The translations under genes and the position numbers were made by a program. Shown here piece by piece: positions 26,701 to 38,298 of a DNA stretch of 64,000 bases. This DNA is from Nymphaea colorata. Taxonomy: Eukaryota > Streptophyta > Magnoliopsida > Nymphaeales > Nymphaeaceae. The stretch is taken from the NCBI RefSeq assembly GCF_008831285.2, contig NC_045146.1, forward strand, positions 23,331,703 to 23,395,702, read 5' to 3'. Positions within the stretch are counted from its first letter, which is position 1, and the number at the start of each line of letters is the position of its first letter. Below the pieces are notes generated by a model. The model was not told the origin of the DNA. It saw only the letters and a list, made by a program, of their open reading frames with translations, and searched no databases.

Positions 26701-29700
26701 CCAGGTTCTGTGGAATTCCGGATTCTGTTGGTCTGGCAGATTTATCAACAGGTGCAGAAGGTTGAGTCTCGGTTGAAGCTAAAGCTTCGGAGATGTGGCT
26801 AAAAGTTGTAAGAGAAAAGTGGTGTTAGAAGATGAGCTAGCTTACCCTTATAGTGGGGTTTTTTATTTGAATTGAAATTGGTCACAAGAGGGTGGGGCAC
26901 AATTCCAAACTGTTGCCATCTCACACATGCATAACCACGCACACACACAGAGACACTCATCGAATCAGAAGGTGAAACAAGAGTCTCAAGCTGTTGGCAT
27001 CTCTCTCTCTCTCTACCTCTCTCTCTTTCACACGCACACATGCACATATAGGCACAGACGCACATACACACAAGCAAGAGATTCTGCTTTCTTGGGATGT
27101 AATTGGGGAGTCTATTGCTGACACCAACCAGGTGGAACACTGGGGAAATTATTGTTGTTACCAACCAGGTAGAAAATAGGTGGATATCAAAATTCTTTTG
27201 AACCCAGAACAATTTTTTTTTCTGTTTCATAGTAATTATGTGTAACTCAGTTGTGTTTGCATATGTTAATAAAATGTGAGTTATTTGTTGTTATGTACCA
27301 GGTCATTCCTTCTACCTAGACTGACTTAGTTCATATTTCAGATCATGGCTATTGGGACATTAGCTTTATGTTACAACAATATTCAAGTTTTCCGAGGAGT
27401 CGTGAAAATGAGACGTGGTAATGAGTTGTATTTGAACACATTTTAGATAATTTGATTTCTTTATATTATTGTCATTTGGCTGTCTGGAGCATCACGCATG
27501 AGAATTGGAGTGGTTTGTCCACTTCAGATTTCTGCTACAAGCCTAAGTAGCAGTGGACTCTTAAAATGTCATGATTTTCTATGGGAGCGGCCTTATTCAA
27601 AGTCAAAACTGCTACTGAATGACATGATTGGGGAACTGGTTTGAATCATTTTTCTACTTCACCAACTTCGACAAGTTTTGGTTCTTCATGATGATGAACT
27701 ATGAATCACATTTTTCTGCAAGTGAAAGGGATGTGGGCGCTCATACTCACAGCCTGACATGATTGAAACAAGTGATGTCAGATGACGAAGTAGCCCGCAT
27801 TTCTTTTACTGAAAGAATGAAAACTGAAAAATGCAAAATGCAGATGTGGATTTAGGCTTCAAGTTTTCATCACTTTAGCAAATAACATTCAAAACCACCT
27901 AGATTTCAAGTAGTCTATATGTCTTACTGAATTTCGAATGGTTCTGTCTATACTAATTGGAAGTCCATTTAGGTTGCACATATGTTATTGTCCTATGCTT
28001 TTCTTGATGGGAAAAACCAACGTGTGTTTACATAAATTTTCTTCTTGATGCTATGACCATGTGATCTTAGGCTGCATCTGGTGTCCATGCTATGGTTGAC
28101 CTGGCTTATCTCCAAAACTTCCATTCTAAAGTTAGAAATTCTTGAATAACTCCATTGGACGGGCTTCCAATGAATGAAGAGCACTCAGCAAGATGATCTT
28201 TCAATACATTTCTTTGATGCTTGATTATATCACACTTTGAAAGTTTAATGAAAACGAATTTATAAGCAGCTATTCAAAACATTATTAGGCTATATTCTTA
28301 TTTTAAAATGGTAATATTTTGATCAATGTTATCCGTATCATACGATACGCACGCGTATCGTACGATACGTATCGTATAGCTCGAAGAAACCTATACGATA
28401 CATGTTCAATACACAATACGCCTGCGTATCGTAGCCGTATCGGCTGTATCGTACGATACGGGCGATACACCCCCATATCGTACGATACGGGAGAAAACAT
28501 AAAATTCTTTATTTTTTAAAAGTTTAAACACTCCTTCCTCTCTCTCTTCTTGTATTTAAAGACTCCAATAGACATAGGAGGGAGAAATTTTGCGTATTTT
28601 CATAAAAATTAACCGATGATTCATCGATTTGTGAGATATCATCGTTGAATCATGAAATATGATAACTGTATGTTTGAACTTATAAATTCTGATGTAATCT
28701 AAGTCCTAGAACTCCAAGACTTAAGACTCTAAGTCCTCAAATTTTATAAAATTTTCAAGTTTAAAATTGTGATAGATGCTTATTATGTTAATTTTAATAT
28801 TTGATTTCTTATTTTTGAATGTGTTGTTGATAGTATACACTATACACATGAATGTTCCTTATGTATGATGATCTTTTTTATATTTGAATACATTTTTTAT
28901 TTTTCTTGATTTCTGATTTTTTGTTCATTGTTTTCAGATTTTTGTCTATTTTTTCTGATTTTTAAATATTTTTTAAAATTAAAAAATTAATTTTACGATA
29001 CGTTACGCTACGTTTACGATACGTTACGATACGGCGTATAGGTCGGCCCGACCGATACACGATACGCTACACCTTTTATAACATTGATTTTGATGCTTAA
29101 ATGCTGATTTGCACAGGTAATTTATGGAACATGTGCAAAATTGATTCAAGAGTTTTACGATGTTATCATTTTAAATTGTTTTAATGGTTTTATAGGTTTA
29201 GTAGCTAAGGTGGTTGACCAGACTAAGACAATGAGTGACGTATATGGTGCTTTTTTTGACTTTTCTTCCCTCTTACAGTCAAAGGTATGTATTCATTCTC
29301 ATAACGCTTCGTTCTGCACGATAACCTCTGAAACACATGCATTTTCTTTAATGAATATTTCTTGTTAGTAAATCAAACTGATTTTTGGTTTCATTGTTTA
29401 CTGATATTAGTCCAGCCTGTGATACATATTATGTTGGTCTTTCTGTTTGTGCATTTAGTTGTAGTCTCATTTGTTGTTTTACTTTTTGTATCTTTCATCA
29501 ATTTCCATTAACGTTGTTGACATCAGTTGCAATTATGTCGTAGTTTTGAGCTTATGTTTGTAATTCGTCAGTCCTTTCATACTGTGGTTGAGTTGGAGAT
29601 CTATATGTGCTCTTTCATACCTTGGCCAGTTTAGCTTTTTTCTTCCCTGTTATTTTTGTTCCAGGAATTTGGTCATACTATTTGTGCTTAGTGCTTACCC

Positions 29701-30220
29701 CAATCAGGATCTCTAGCAATTTCTTCCTTATGTTCTGTCTTAGTCGTCAAAAGCTTGCATGCAAATGAATGAATTAACCCATTCATGCAAATGTGCTATT
29801 GTTTGTGGCTGGACTCTAACGAAGTGTGCAATTTGCAGGTCGACAAGAGTGATCCCAATGCTTCACAGACTATAGAATTAACAGAAAAGGTGCAGAATGT
29901 CTGCAGGGCATCTGGTTTACTGAGAGAAAGGTTGGCACTTTACACCCTTCTCTTCTGCTGTGCAAATTTCAGTACTTTTTGTTCCTAGTCCAGCATGGTG
30001 GTTTTATCTTACTGCTGCTCCCTTTTTATCTTCTGTTTCAGACGTGTCTATGCAGAAGAGCAGCAATCAAGGCAAACAGCACTTTTTGTAAGTTTAGATC
30101 CTCATGGAAAACTAGTTACTGTTAAAAGTTTATTGCTTTATCACTTCTTGTGATTTGTGACAGATGATGGTGATGATAATGCTGTTTTCCATATTGGTTG
30201 CATATCTGTACTCCAAATGA
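17705..30220 (+). CDS. SQS: Squalene synthase, copy 2 (complete, 13 exons)
   Basis: Exons: 17705-17899, 19527-19569, 21859-21948, 23473-23548, 24117-24186, 24839-24982, 25102-25206, 25419-25565, 27342-27417, 29196-29284, 29839-29930, 30042-30087, 30164-30220. All borders are GT-AG, phases join, and the product is 409 aa, the usual length for plant squalene synthase. It starts [14 protein letters not shown], as the family does. The first aspartate-rich motif DTVED is at residues 77-81 and the second, DYLED, at 213-217; both bind magnesium and the diphosphates. The last 18 residues are a hydrophobic ER anchor. Oddity: residues 199-202 read NCTG where copy 1 and most eukaryotes have NSMG, in the conserved helix leading to DYLED. 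Intron 2 holds an antisense LTR element and intron 9 a hAT MITE. A TATA box lies at 17618. The reading frame is intact; whether the NCTG change affects activity is open. Confidence 0.96.
20448..20627. repeat. Two-copy 90-bp tandem repeat inside the LTR element
   Basis: Units 20448-20537 and 20538-20627 start ttcttcatcttagagggttt and differ by a single base (cagctt versus ccgctt). They sit between the gag-like frame and the 3' LTR. Confidence 0.95.
20935..21558 (-). CDS. Gag-like N-terminal frame of the LTR element
   Basis: Frame of about 207 aa starting [16 protein letters not shown], just downstream of the primer site. The first 60 residues form a likely coiled coil ([20 protein letters not shown], then EFREMF), the usual start of plant retrotransposon gag proteins. 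The second half is rich in Pro, Gly and Ser, with no zinc knuckle or protease. Plus-strand frames across the same GC-rich stretch look like shadows. Probably a remnant. Confidence 0.55.
   Translation of the reverse strand: MEDQVQQSLLLTVGRQESDLSYIRQGVAALATKVDGLRVSLDRLMDEFREMFHPALQNMQIVHGPAVAYIRSAVGASDDRMRRSEQPSRVPIGVPLHSSGGSPLCYCHLFLPKPLTDVQTKEPFPPKGASSASGTPVVQGEVRRTSPFPSPAGGSEENAACSRGIPCGQSPKVSPPKPGPPLESPPAGGPEATGSSLPPLDGMVGRW
21571..21581 (-). other. Primer-binding site of the LTR element
   Basis: On the minus strand TGGTATCAGAG follows the 5' LTR end (TTGCA) after a short gap. It is complementary to the 3' end of initiator tRNA-Met, the standard primer for plant LTR retrotransposons. It fixes the element's orientation. 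Confidence 0.85.
28324..29086. mobile_element. 763-bp hAT-type MITE in SQS copy 2 intron 9
   Basis: Absent from arm 1, which has one copy of the target octamer ATTTTGAT at 5949-5956. In arm 2 the octamer flanks the insertion perfectly (28316-28323 and 29087-29094). The ends are inverted, CAATGTTAT and ATAACATTG. Both subterminal zones are packed with the palindromic words CGTATCGTACGATACG and GATACG; the middle is AT-rich with no coding capacity. An 8-bp duplication and CA...TG ends indicate the hAT superfamily. Confidence 0.93.
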
Positions 30221-30370
30221 TGATCCCCTCTGGTGGGTTGGTTGTGCATTATGGACTGGTCCTATTTTATATGCAGTTGTATCATGACATGAAGATAATG
30301 AATTTCTTCACGATGGATTTGTACCAAAGTTCGTGTAACAAGGCCTAAGATAAGTTTTTGTTCCCAAATT

Positions 30371-31380
30371 AGTGAAATGCGAGGCACTTCGCCATTCCCT
30401 TCCATGCACCAGCATAAGACAAAGACTCTCTCTCTTCTCTCTCTCTCTCTCTCTCTCTCCTCCTTAACATGATGGTCTTTCGGTCATGCAGGCTATTAGG
30501 CAATCCGTTCTTTGAAGGGCCGCTTATGATTGAAGGATAAAAAATGAAAGGCTTTCATATTAATGTTAGCAATGGCCCATTACTTGGAAATAATAAAGCA
30601 CTCGTAAGCATGCATAATTGATGCCCAAGAAATTGACGTTGTTTGCCGTTGCTGAGTATTGCTTGTATGTTTGCTCAATTGCTTTGCTCCAAGGCTTCAG
30701 AATTTTTTCGGTTCCGTTGTTTCTTGCCCACAGGCCACAAGTGCAAACAAAATGACAAGCTACACAAGCCAGAGATTAGTGTAGGCAGTTGTTTTAAAAT
30801 GTTAACTAAGAAATATACATTTTAACTCGAAAAAAGAAAGTTGGACTCCAGTGTTTATGTCCCTAACAATTGAAGGTGAGAAACTAGAAGGTGCTACCCG
30901 CGAAGTTGTTCTAAATATATTTTAAGAACTAAAGGTGCCATTCTACGCAATTATTGTAAAAGAAAGAGCCTTCAGTAGTTAAGAATCATGTTTATTCACC
31001 AGATTCGAACCTCATTGAAACTTGAATACAGCACTCAGATTTTCGAATAATTTGTCAAACCAGGTTTTGACCATCTATCAATTTGGACTAGCTTTCATGC
31101 CAAAACTGGACACCCATCGGATTCAGCATGTTGGGTCATACCTGATCCATCGGCACCCATATGATTACATGACACTTTCTAAATTGGGAAGTTGCATGCG
31201 ATACAATGTGGGCATGAAGTGTGGCAATTCACGGCTTCTGAGTGTGAAAAAAAATATTTGATACTAAATTAATAAAGTTAGGGATACATTAGCTCTCAAG
31301 ATTTTGGGGATCAAACACTAAGACCTGAATCTACGGTATTAACTTAAAAATAATAGTTGCAAACCAAGTCACATGCATGT
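30371..31380. other. Arm-2-specific block of about 1 kb
   Basis: Present after SQS copy 2 and missing at the same place in arm 1 (about 7237-7258). Contains a TC microsatellite (30426-30459) and no recognisable gene. I found no terminal repeats or target duplication, so it may be an insertion here or a deletion in arm 1. Immediately after it (31384-31440) a unit containing gctgttgtgctgcatatatg is duplicated in tandem. Confidence 0.65.
30426..30459. repeat. (TC)n microsatellite
   Basis: Nearly pure TC run in the arm-2-specific block downstream of SQS copy 2. Confidence 0.85.
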
Positions 31381-31812
31381 AAGTAGCTGTTGTGCTGCAT
31401 ATATGATTTCTTGCTGTTGTGCTGCATATATGTTTTCTTAACATCATAAGCGATACCAAGGAATCACAAAATCTACAACCCGAACTATGTACCCAGATTA
31501 TGCAATTTCGCTGTTAGCGGTTTCCACTTTAGTAACGCACAACTGTCTGTTCATATGACGAATAAATTAATGCATCAAAATGTTAAATATTTTTACTTTT
31601 TGACAATTGATTACAATAACGAATCAAATTACTGGTGGCCCGCTCTTTGACAAAAATGGCATCACAGAACTTGTCACTGTTCACACCAGACTCGCGTGTC
31701 TCCATGAGGCTTATCCCTCTGAAGCGAATCGAACTCGTGAATTCTTGCGCGAAGAGCCGCCTCACTAGACCAGACTCCCTGCGGCCTGCGCGAGGGTAAG
31801 GCGAGCGGAACC

Positions 31813-33327
31813 ATGGCTACCTTTCGGTGGTTACTGCCGCTACCTGCTCTCCCCTTCCGCCCCTCGCCAACTTTCAGACTGCTTTTCTCTTCCCCGCCGC
31901 CTCCATGCTCTTTTCTCACTTCACCCGGCCTCCCCAACTCTTTTCTTACCTTCCAAACTCCTCGTCATTTGCTCCCTTTCCGTGCCATTCATCCACAACA
32001 GCAGAGTGGCACGCTTCTATCTGGAAGCATCTTCGAAGAAGACGACGAGGATGAAGAATTTGAAGAGGAGGATGATAGTGGTAGAGAATTCGAGGAAGAT
32101 GGCGATGATGGTAACCAAAAGGAAGAGGAGAAGACAAGCACAATCCCTTCTACTGCACCGCAGTCAGTTAACAATTTCAGAAGCAGAGGGACGCCACCGA
32201 TGCTGACTATTAAGGAGAAAAAGGAGCTCGCTTCCTACGCCCATTCACTTGGGAAAAAACTCAAATGCCAACAAGTTGGTTACTTCGTTTTTCTTGGAAT
32301 ACGATTTTTTATTTTTTTTTTGGGTGTGTTGATTGTCGTTTCTTTTCTTCTAATTGGCTTTTGATGTTGTCGTTGGTTCTGGCTCTTCTTCTCTGCATCA
32401 GGTCGGGAAGTCGGGGGTGACCGCGTCTGTAGCCGCGTCTTTCGTCGAAAGCTTGGAAGCTAATGAGCTTCTAAAGGTACGTTTATCTTGAGCATAGTGG
32501 TATTCATGTGTACAATTCAATTCGACGCGCTTGAACTGTTTGTTTTTTGGACTGACTGATGGATTAAAATTCCATTTTCCTTTTGATGTTATTGGCCTCT
32601 CTGTGAAACATACATAGTTCCAAAAGCTGTTTTCAGCTGGTAATGACCCAGAAGCTGTTTTCAGCTAAAAGAAGCCAACCTAATCTTGGAATATGGAGAT
32701 TGATAGGCAACGCAAGTATCAAGTGAGGGAAGAAAAGAAAGGAAGTAATGTAGCAAGTTTATAAGCTGTTAGTTAGTAGGGAGGGAACGAATGAAATGAG
32801 AGAATGGGAAATCTTAGCCAATCTAACAGATAGAATGATATTGTGATTATTTGATGGAAAGCTTAGGAGTTACTTCAAAGGGAGGGTGGTGGCAGTATTC
32901 CTTTTTTTTTTTTTTTCCCGAGGAAGAAATGTAACGTTGATTGCAATGATATCACCATGTTTTTCTCATTCTTGTTCTTAACAGCTGAAAGTGCATGGCA
33001 GTTGCCCCGGAGAGCTAGTTGATGTAGTAAAGCAATTAGAGGTAGCAACAGGTTCTGTGGCTGTTGGTCAGATTGGTCGCACCGTGATCCTTTATAGGCC
33101 TAGCATCAGCAAACTGAAGGCAGCGCAGAAGAAAAGGCAGGACAACGTGGTCCGGAAAAGATACAGCTCAAGATCTGGGTTGCCGGTATGACCAATCTTG
33201 AAATTCTGTACCTATAGCTGTACTTCATCATTCTCCTTACGTGGAAACTTTTCCTTCTCTCTTTTGCTAGCTGAGAACCCAAGAACCACGGGTATCTAGT
33301 CAAGGGCGCCGTAGAAGCAAAGTCTAG
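31813..33327 (+). CDS. CRM/YhbY-domain RNA-binding protein, probably plastid
   Basis: Exons 31813-32274, 32402-32476, 32985-33185 and 33271-33327, giving 264 aa. Residues 1 to about 60 are rich in Ser, Pro, Phe and Arg with almost no acidic residues, like a plastid transit peptide. Residues 75-107 are strongly acidic. One CRM domain spans about 131-222, starting LTIKEKKELASYAHSLGKKL. The RNA-contacting GxxG loop is GKSG at 156-159. The tail is basic (KAAQKKRQ, RRRSK). CRM proteins bind structured RNA, chiefly plastid group II introns and ribosomal RNA; a single-domain protein like this resembles bacterial YhbY and Arabidopsis At2g21350. The last exon is short; without it, translation would run through the exon 3 splice site to a stop two codons later, so the C terminus has two possible forms. 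A broken copy lies at 7657. Confidence 0.9.
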
Positions 33328-34739
33328 TTTTACGCTATTTCTCTCTGCCATTTAAGAATCTGCATGTTTGGTTGCTTTGCCTTATCGGCATAGGCGAACG
33401 ACGAAACATCTTGCTTTCCATTCCGCGTATGAAAGGTCTGCCAAATAGTCACTTTATTGCTTACATTGGTTACAGATATTTGCTGTCGGTATTTGGAAGC
33501 TGCAAGTCATCGAGTGTAAAGAATTTCTCAAGTTTCTGCTTAAGAGTCAAAGGGAATTTTGTTGTGTGAGCTCAATGTGAATGAAATTATTTGTTCTGAA
33601 GCAACTTGAATCATGATTCATGTGTAGTGCTCACTTTTATCTTTTTCGTTTCTTACTGATCATGGGAATTAGTCGTGCAATCAAGTGAACATCATGATTA
33701 TCTATGCTGTATTTTTTATTGCTAGACACTTGGTCGCTTACTGGTCATTGGTAACCAACTAACCAAATTTTTTATCATTTTTTGTTGTGTGTCACAACTA
33801 AAAGGCCCCTCGAATAACTGCTGAGATTCTGGGAAGTTCCAAAAATGAATGTTCACAGAGTACTTTATGGATACGCGCACTTTGGAGTTAATTTTGTATG
33901 AACTATAAAAGTACTTTGGTTGTGCACTTCCACAGTCAACGGAATATTTGAACGATCTATGTTTCTTTCAAATTGTTGTTCAAAGGCATATTAAAAAGGA
34001 CTGCCATGGGTTCACCGTCTTGGTTCATGCCATGATGGAGATCCACTATTCAAGAGGCCCAAACAATCATATTGTGCGTCAAGCACCTGAACACTTTGTG
34101 ATGTGTAGGGCGTTCTTGTTCTTGCTCCTCTTTTTCCTTTTTCCTTTTTGCACTTGTCCAGACAGGCGAAATGGGAGAGCAAGCAACTTATAGAGAGTTT
34201 AAGAATAGATTATTTTACTTTATGTATATGTTTTTTTAACTCGTTATTTTAGTTCAAGTTGATTGGACGAAGGATCACTTGTTATGGAAGGATTCTTTCT
34301 TCTTATCATGAAGCAGATAAGTCGCCAAAAGTTGCATAGCCATTCAAAGTGGTTGCAGTTGCCTTGAACATATTTCTTGACTTTATGTTAGTCTGGTTTA
34401 AAATATATGCAACACAACAATCAAGACCAAATCCACAAGCAGATGGCCAAAACTCCGTGGCGTCGAATACCAAATTATCAATGCATTGCCGTCTGCATTT
34501 CATACAGACAGCTACCGGTGCTTGCAGCAAGTTCATTCTGAGTGGAGTGCCAATCTGCCAGTTTCTTCTTTGTCAACACTGTAGAACTTGTACTTTTCAC
34601 ACCTAGATTGATATTTGAATCTCTTTCTCCCTCTGCAAGTTAATTCTGAAGTTGAGTGCTACGCTTTTCTCTTCTGTTTGATCTCAAAACTGTGGCACTC
34701 AAATCTTTTGTACCCTTAGAGGGAGTGATCATCAAGTCC

Positions 34740-34780
<41 letters not shown>

Positions 34781-36128
34781 TCGTGGGGGCATGCTTGCAC
34801 GAGTACAAGTTGATTTTGACAGAATTGGACGAGGCAAGCCATTGGTTGAGATAGATGGCTTGATCCATGGATGGAACCAGGCGATCTCCAAACTTGATGG
34901 TTTGATCAGGGTCTCACAATCTTGACCGAAGAGTTTTCTCCCTAAATAGTGCCACGAATACTTAACCTCAACTTGGTTTACAAATGTAAACAGAACTGCA
35001 CTCGTGTTCAAGTTTTGGTGCATCTTGGCATCATGCAAGATTCCATTACCTTCAAAATTCTCAAATAAGCACCAGATCGGAACTGAGCTCTCATTTCACT
35101 GGTGATGCCTTTGCAGGTCTGAACTCTGGTGTATAAGTAAATCAAACTGTAGCAATGACCATTTTTAGTTAACACGCATTTGGAACATCAAGTAAGTAAT
35201 CTAGACTCAAATGACTGATTCCACCAGAGAGCGTCAAGCTGGTGAGGAATCCAGTGACTGGTAGTGGCAACTGGTGAATGGCGCCAATGTGATGGGACGG
35301 TGTAAATTCAGACGCCGGGAAGAAAATAAAAGGGAAGACACACACACAGACTTCTCGAGCTGAGGTAATAAATAGTTTTGGCGACTGGCAGGTCAAGTGG
35401 ACCTGGCTGTAGTCTGGCTAGCCCAGGCCTGAACTAAGCTTTTCCCGATGGCCCAATGCCCACATAATGAGCTTGCCCAATTGGTGCATACATGGGACCA
35501 ACCCCTTTCTTTGTGTGGTACACAATGCATTCTCTTGTCCTCCAGTTAGGCACCTACTCCATTTTGGGTGAGCAAAAGGTTCATCCTGAGGCCTATCAAG
35601 CATTTTTGAGAACTTTCCATTTTCTTGCTTTTTTTAATATTTTATTTATTTATTTCATGAAATAGCTCGTCAAAATTATTCAAATACAGAGAAAATGTTT
35701 TCCATATGCAAAGAATCTGTTTATGGCTGCAATTATGATAATTTCCGTATACAAGGAAAAGGTTTTCAAATTATTCAAATAATTCGACTTCGTCCTTCGT
35801 TGAGGGAAGATGTCAGAGCCCTTCGGAGTTGAAATTGTCAAAAAAAAGTTGGTGGATGAAATCAAAGCTATTTACTTGAAAAACAAAAACTATCGGTTAA
35901 GAAAATTAACAGTCCACAATGCATCCAAACTTGACGGGTCAATAACTCATGATGTCATTTTCTGGAACAAATCTGTCAATATCATTGGATCAAATGAAAG
36001 CATTACCTTTTATCTAGGGCACACTGAAACTTGAGAAACACCATTTTATATAAACTTAGAATCAGAAATCGACATCCCTTAGAAAATTGGTGAACATAAA
36101 ATGGCATCTTACCTGAGGCAGTTGGGAT
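33328..36128. other. Intergenic region after the CRM gene
   Basis: No gene I can support. Contains the CRM 3' UTR, a TC microsatellite (34741-34782) and AT-rich sequence. Small open frames here (for example 34795-34923 and 35810-36034) have no recognisable domain. Arm 1 has lost this stretch. Confidence 0.6.
34741..34782. repeat. (TC)n microsatellite
   Basis: A 42-bp TC run with a single interruption (tat). Confidence 0.9.
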
Positions 36129-36675
36129 GTGGACCCTTTCTATATTTTTTTTTTAATCATCGTTTGGCAAGTAATACTTGCAAAAGTCACCAAGTTGACG
36201 AAACATCACAAGTTCGAATCTCGCGAGTTCGTATAGCATCTAGAATGGCCAGGCACGATAGACCAAAAGTTTTAACATATTGGGCACAAGTCAACGTAAG
36301 CCAATGAGAATAAAGATCTTCCTTTATTGCTTAAGCATTTCATAGCCTGTTTAGTTAAAAGAAATTGTGCACTAAATTGTTTAGTGGATTAAGTTTATTA
36401 AATGCTCATTGTTATCTTTAATGCATAGTCTCACCACACACACACACACACTATATATATATATAAAGTTTATTAAATGCTCATTCCTATCTTTAATGCA
36501 TAGTCTCACCCCCCCCCCCACACACACACTTTATATATATAATATATATATATATGAGAGAGGTTGGGGGGATGGATATTGGATAACTCTAGTCGTGGAC
36601 GTGCAAAGATAATGGTGCAACAACCTTTTGTGGTGGTGAACCACTATTTACAAATTGGCGAATTTGAGTTTGATC

Positions 36676-37071
36676 CTATGTCACACGGATACTTGGGTTT
36701 GGCCCACTTATCCGTTTCTATACTCCGATACTCCTTGGATACGTCTGGATCGGGTCTAGGTCAAACCCGATCCGAACCCGTTAAAAAAAACCCGATTTCT
36801 TTTTGATCGACCTTTCTTTCTCCCTTTCACCCAACAAGGTCTGTGCCTTTAGGATTTATGCTGTTGCAGCAGATCATGGGCAAAGATGGCGAATAGTTTA
36901 ATGTTTTTTGTGATGAACTATTAGTTTTAGTTTAATGTTTTTTTTTTCATTTTATCATTTGATAATATAAAATTAATCGTATCCGCGTATCTTAAAAAAT
37001 TAAAAATTACTGTATTCGTACCTGTATACTCATACTCGTACCCGTATCGCACCCGTATTCGTGTGAATTAG
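36676..37071. mobile_element. 396-bp hAT MITE related to the autonomous hAT at 54074-60988
   Basis: Perfect 8-bp target duplication GTTTGATC at 36668-36675 and 37072-37079. The left end CTATGTCACACGGATAC is identical to the left end of the large hAT elements; the right end, read in reverse, is CTAATTCACACGAATACG. Inside are the same subterminal words: ggatcgggtctaggtcaaac on the left and gtatccgcgtatc on the right. No coding capacity. Arm 1 lacks it (site near 14230). Confidence 0.93.
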
Positions 37072-37967
37072 GTTTGATCAGAAGACAAACATGGTTTTGA
37101 GAAGTTAGATTTTTGTCGCTTTACGCCCTCTTAAGTGTCGGCTGTATTAGAAAAATACATTTGACATAATTGGAGAAGAGGATGCACATTAGCTAAATCA
37201 CAAATAATGAGTGATATTTACAAAATAAGTTGCTTCAATTAGGACTGAAGGACCGAAATGTAGAGGGAGAGAGAGACAGAGAGAGGCAAAATTGGAAAAG
37301 AAGAAAGTAGCTATGACACCTTGACAAGTGGTAAGTCTTCTATTGTCCGCTGCTTTTTGAAAATGTCTAAAATGCGTCTTTGTTGCCACATTTCCGTGGT
37401 TTTGTTGAATAAAGGATATTTTTTATTTAAAAGCCGCACCTTCAGCCACAAATTCAAGAGTCTGCCTTATAACTTTTGAATTTCTAGTCGGGACATATTT
37501 CCACCACATACAATTGGGTGTTATGGATGTAGCTTCAGATTTAAGATTAGAAGCTGCTGCATAAAAAAAAAAAAAGTATATTTTGAGAGATCCTTTTTTT
37601 AAATAATATGAAGAATCCATGTTGCATGTTAAAATCTATGAATTTAAAATCGAATGAGGAAGAAGTTCGACCTTAAAAATCTACAGATCTGAGATCTGCA
37701 ATAAACAAATACAAATTAAGATCCAATTACTAACAACCCAACAAAAAAAAAAAACTGTGTTGTGTCATTACAACACTGAAGGAGGGATTCCTTTCACGTT
37801 CACTTGTGAAATCACGTAACTGAAATACTTGTATCAAATAAGATTTTTTTTTTTTTGTTTCAGAAAATACTTGAAAAAATAACTTTTTGAAAAACCATTA
37901 TTTGGTTTTTGGAGGGAAAAAGGTTCCTCCCTTTTTTTTTCCAAATCGTCTTTAATAGATGATGGTA

Positions 37968-38298
37968 GCAACGTCATGCGGGAATTTGTGGAACCTGATG
38001 CTCATTTCGGAAATGAAGGTTAATAAAGGGACCGCACGGGCAAGGTTTTCCAAAATTAAATAATGATTTAATACTCAAGTTTGAACTGCTACTAAAAGTT
38101 CTGATTCTTTGAGAGAGAGAGAGAGAGAGAGAGGGAGGAAGAGGTGCGGATCCCAAATCACCGACTGCTGCTTTCGTCCTTTCCAGCTTCTTCCTTCGAT
38201 TCTTCCCTCCTCCGCTCAGAGATTCGTTGAACGTGGAGGAGGTGGTGGTGGCGACGGCCGAGGCGGCGATCGTCGTCCTCGTCTGAAACGGAAGGGGA
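37968..38298 (+). promoter_or_regulatory. SH3P2-like 5' UTR and proximal promoter
   Basis: The region between the duplication breakpoint and the SH3P2-like start codon. It contains a (GA)n tract at 38111-38133, common in plant 5' UTRs, followed by GC-rich sequence up to the ATG at 38299. No clear TATA box. Confidence 0.5.
38111..38133. repeat. (GA)n tract in the SH3P2-like 5' UTR
   Basis: Run of gagaga about 165 bp upstream of the start codon. GA-rich leaders bind BPC-type factors in plants, but no function is shown here. Confidence 0.8.

Larger units (their letters stand above)
22296..37967. repeat. Tandem segmental duplication, arm 2
   Basis: Matches arm 1 (1-15134). It holds SQS exons 4-13, the intact CRM gene and about 4.6 kb beyond. 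The right breakpoint is at about 37967, only about 330 bp before the SH3P start codon, so the duplication probably ended at or near that gene's promoter. The part of the unit with SQS exons 1-3 (17705-21948) should also be duplicated, but its partner lies left of the window. Confidence 0.95.

Noticed and set aside
33106-33351. 81-aa minus-strand frame over the CRM gene 3' end
   Set aside because: Antisense to exon 3 and 4 of the CRM gene, with no domain.
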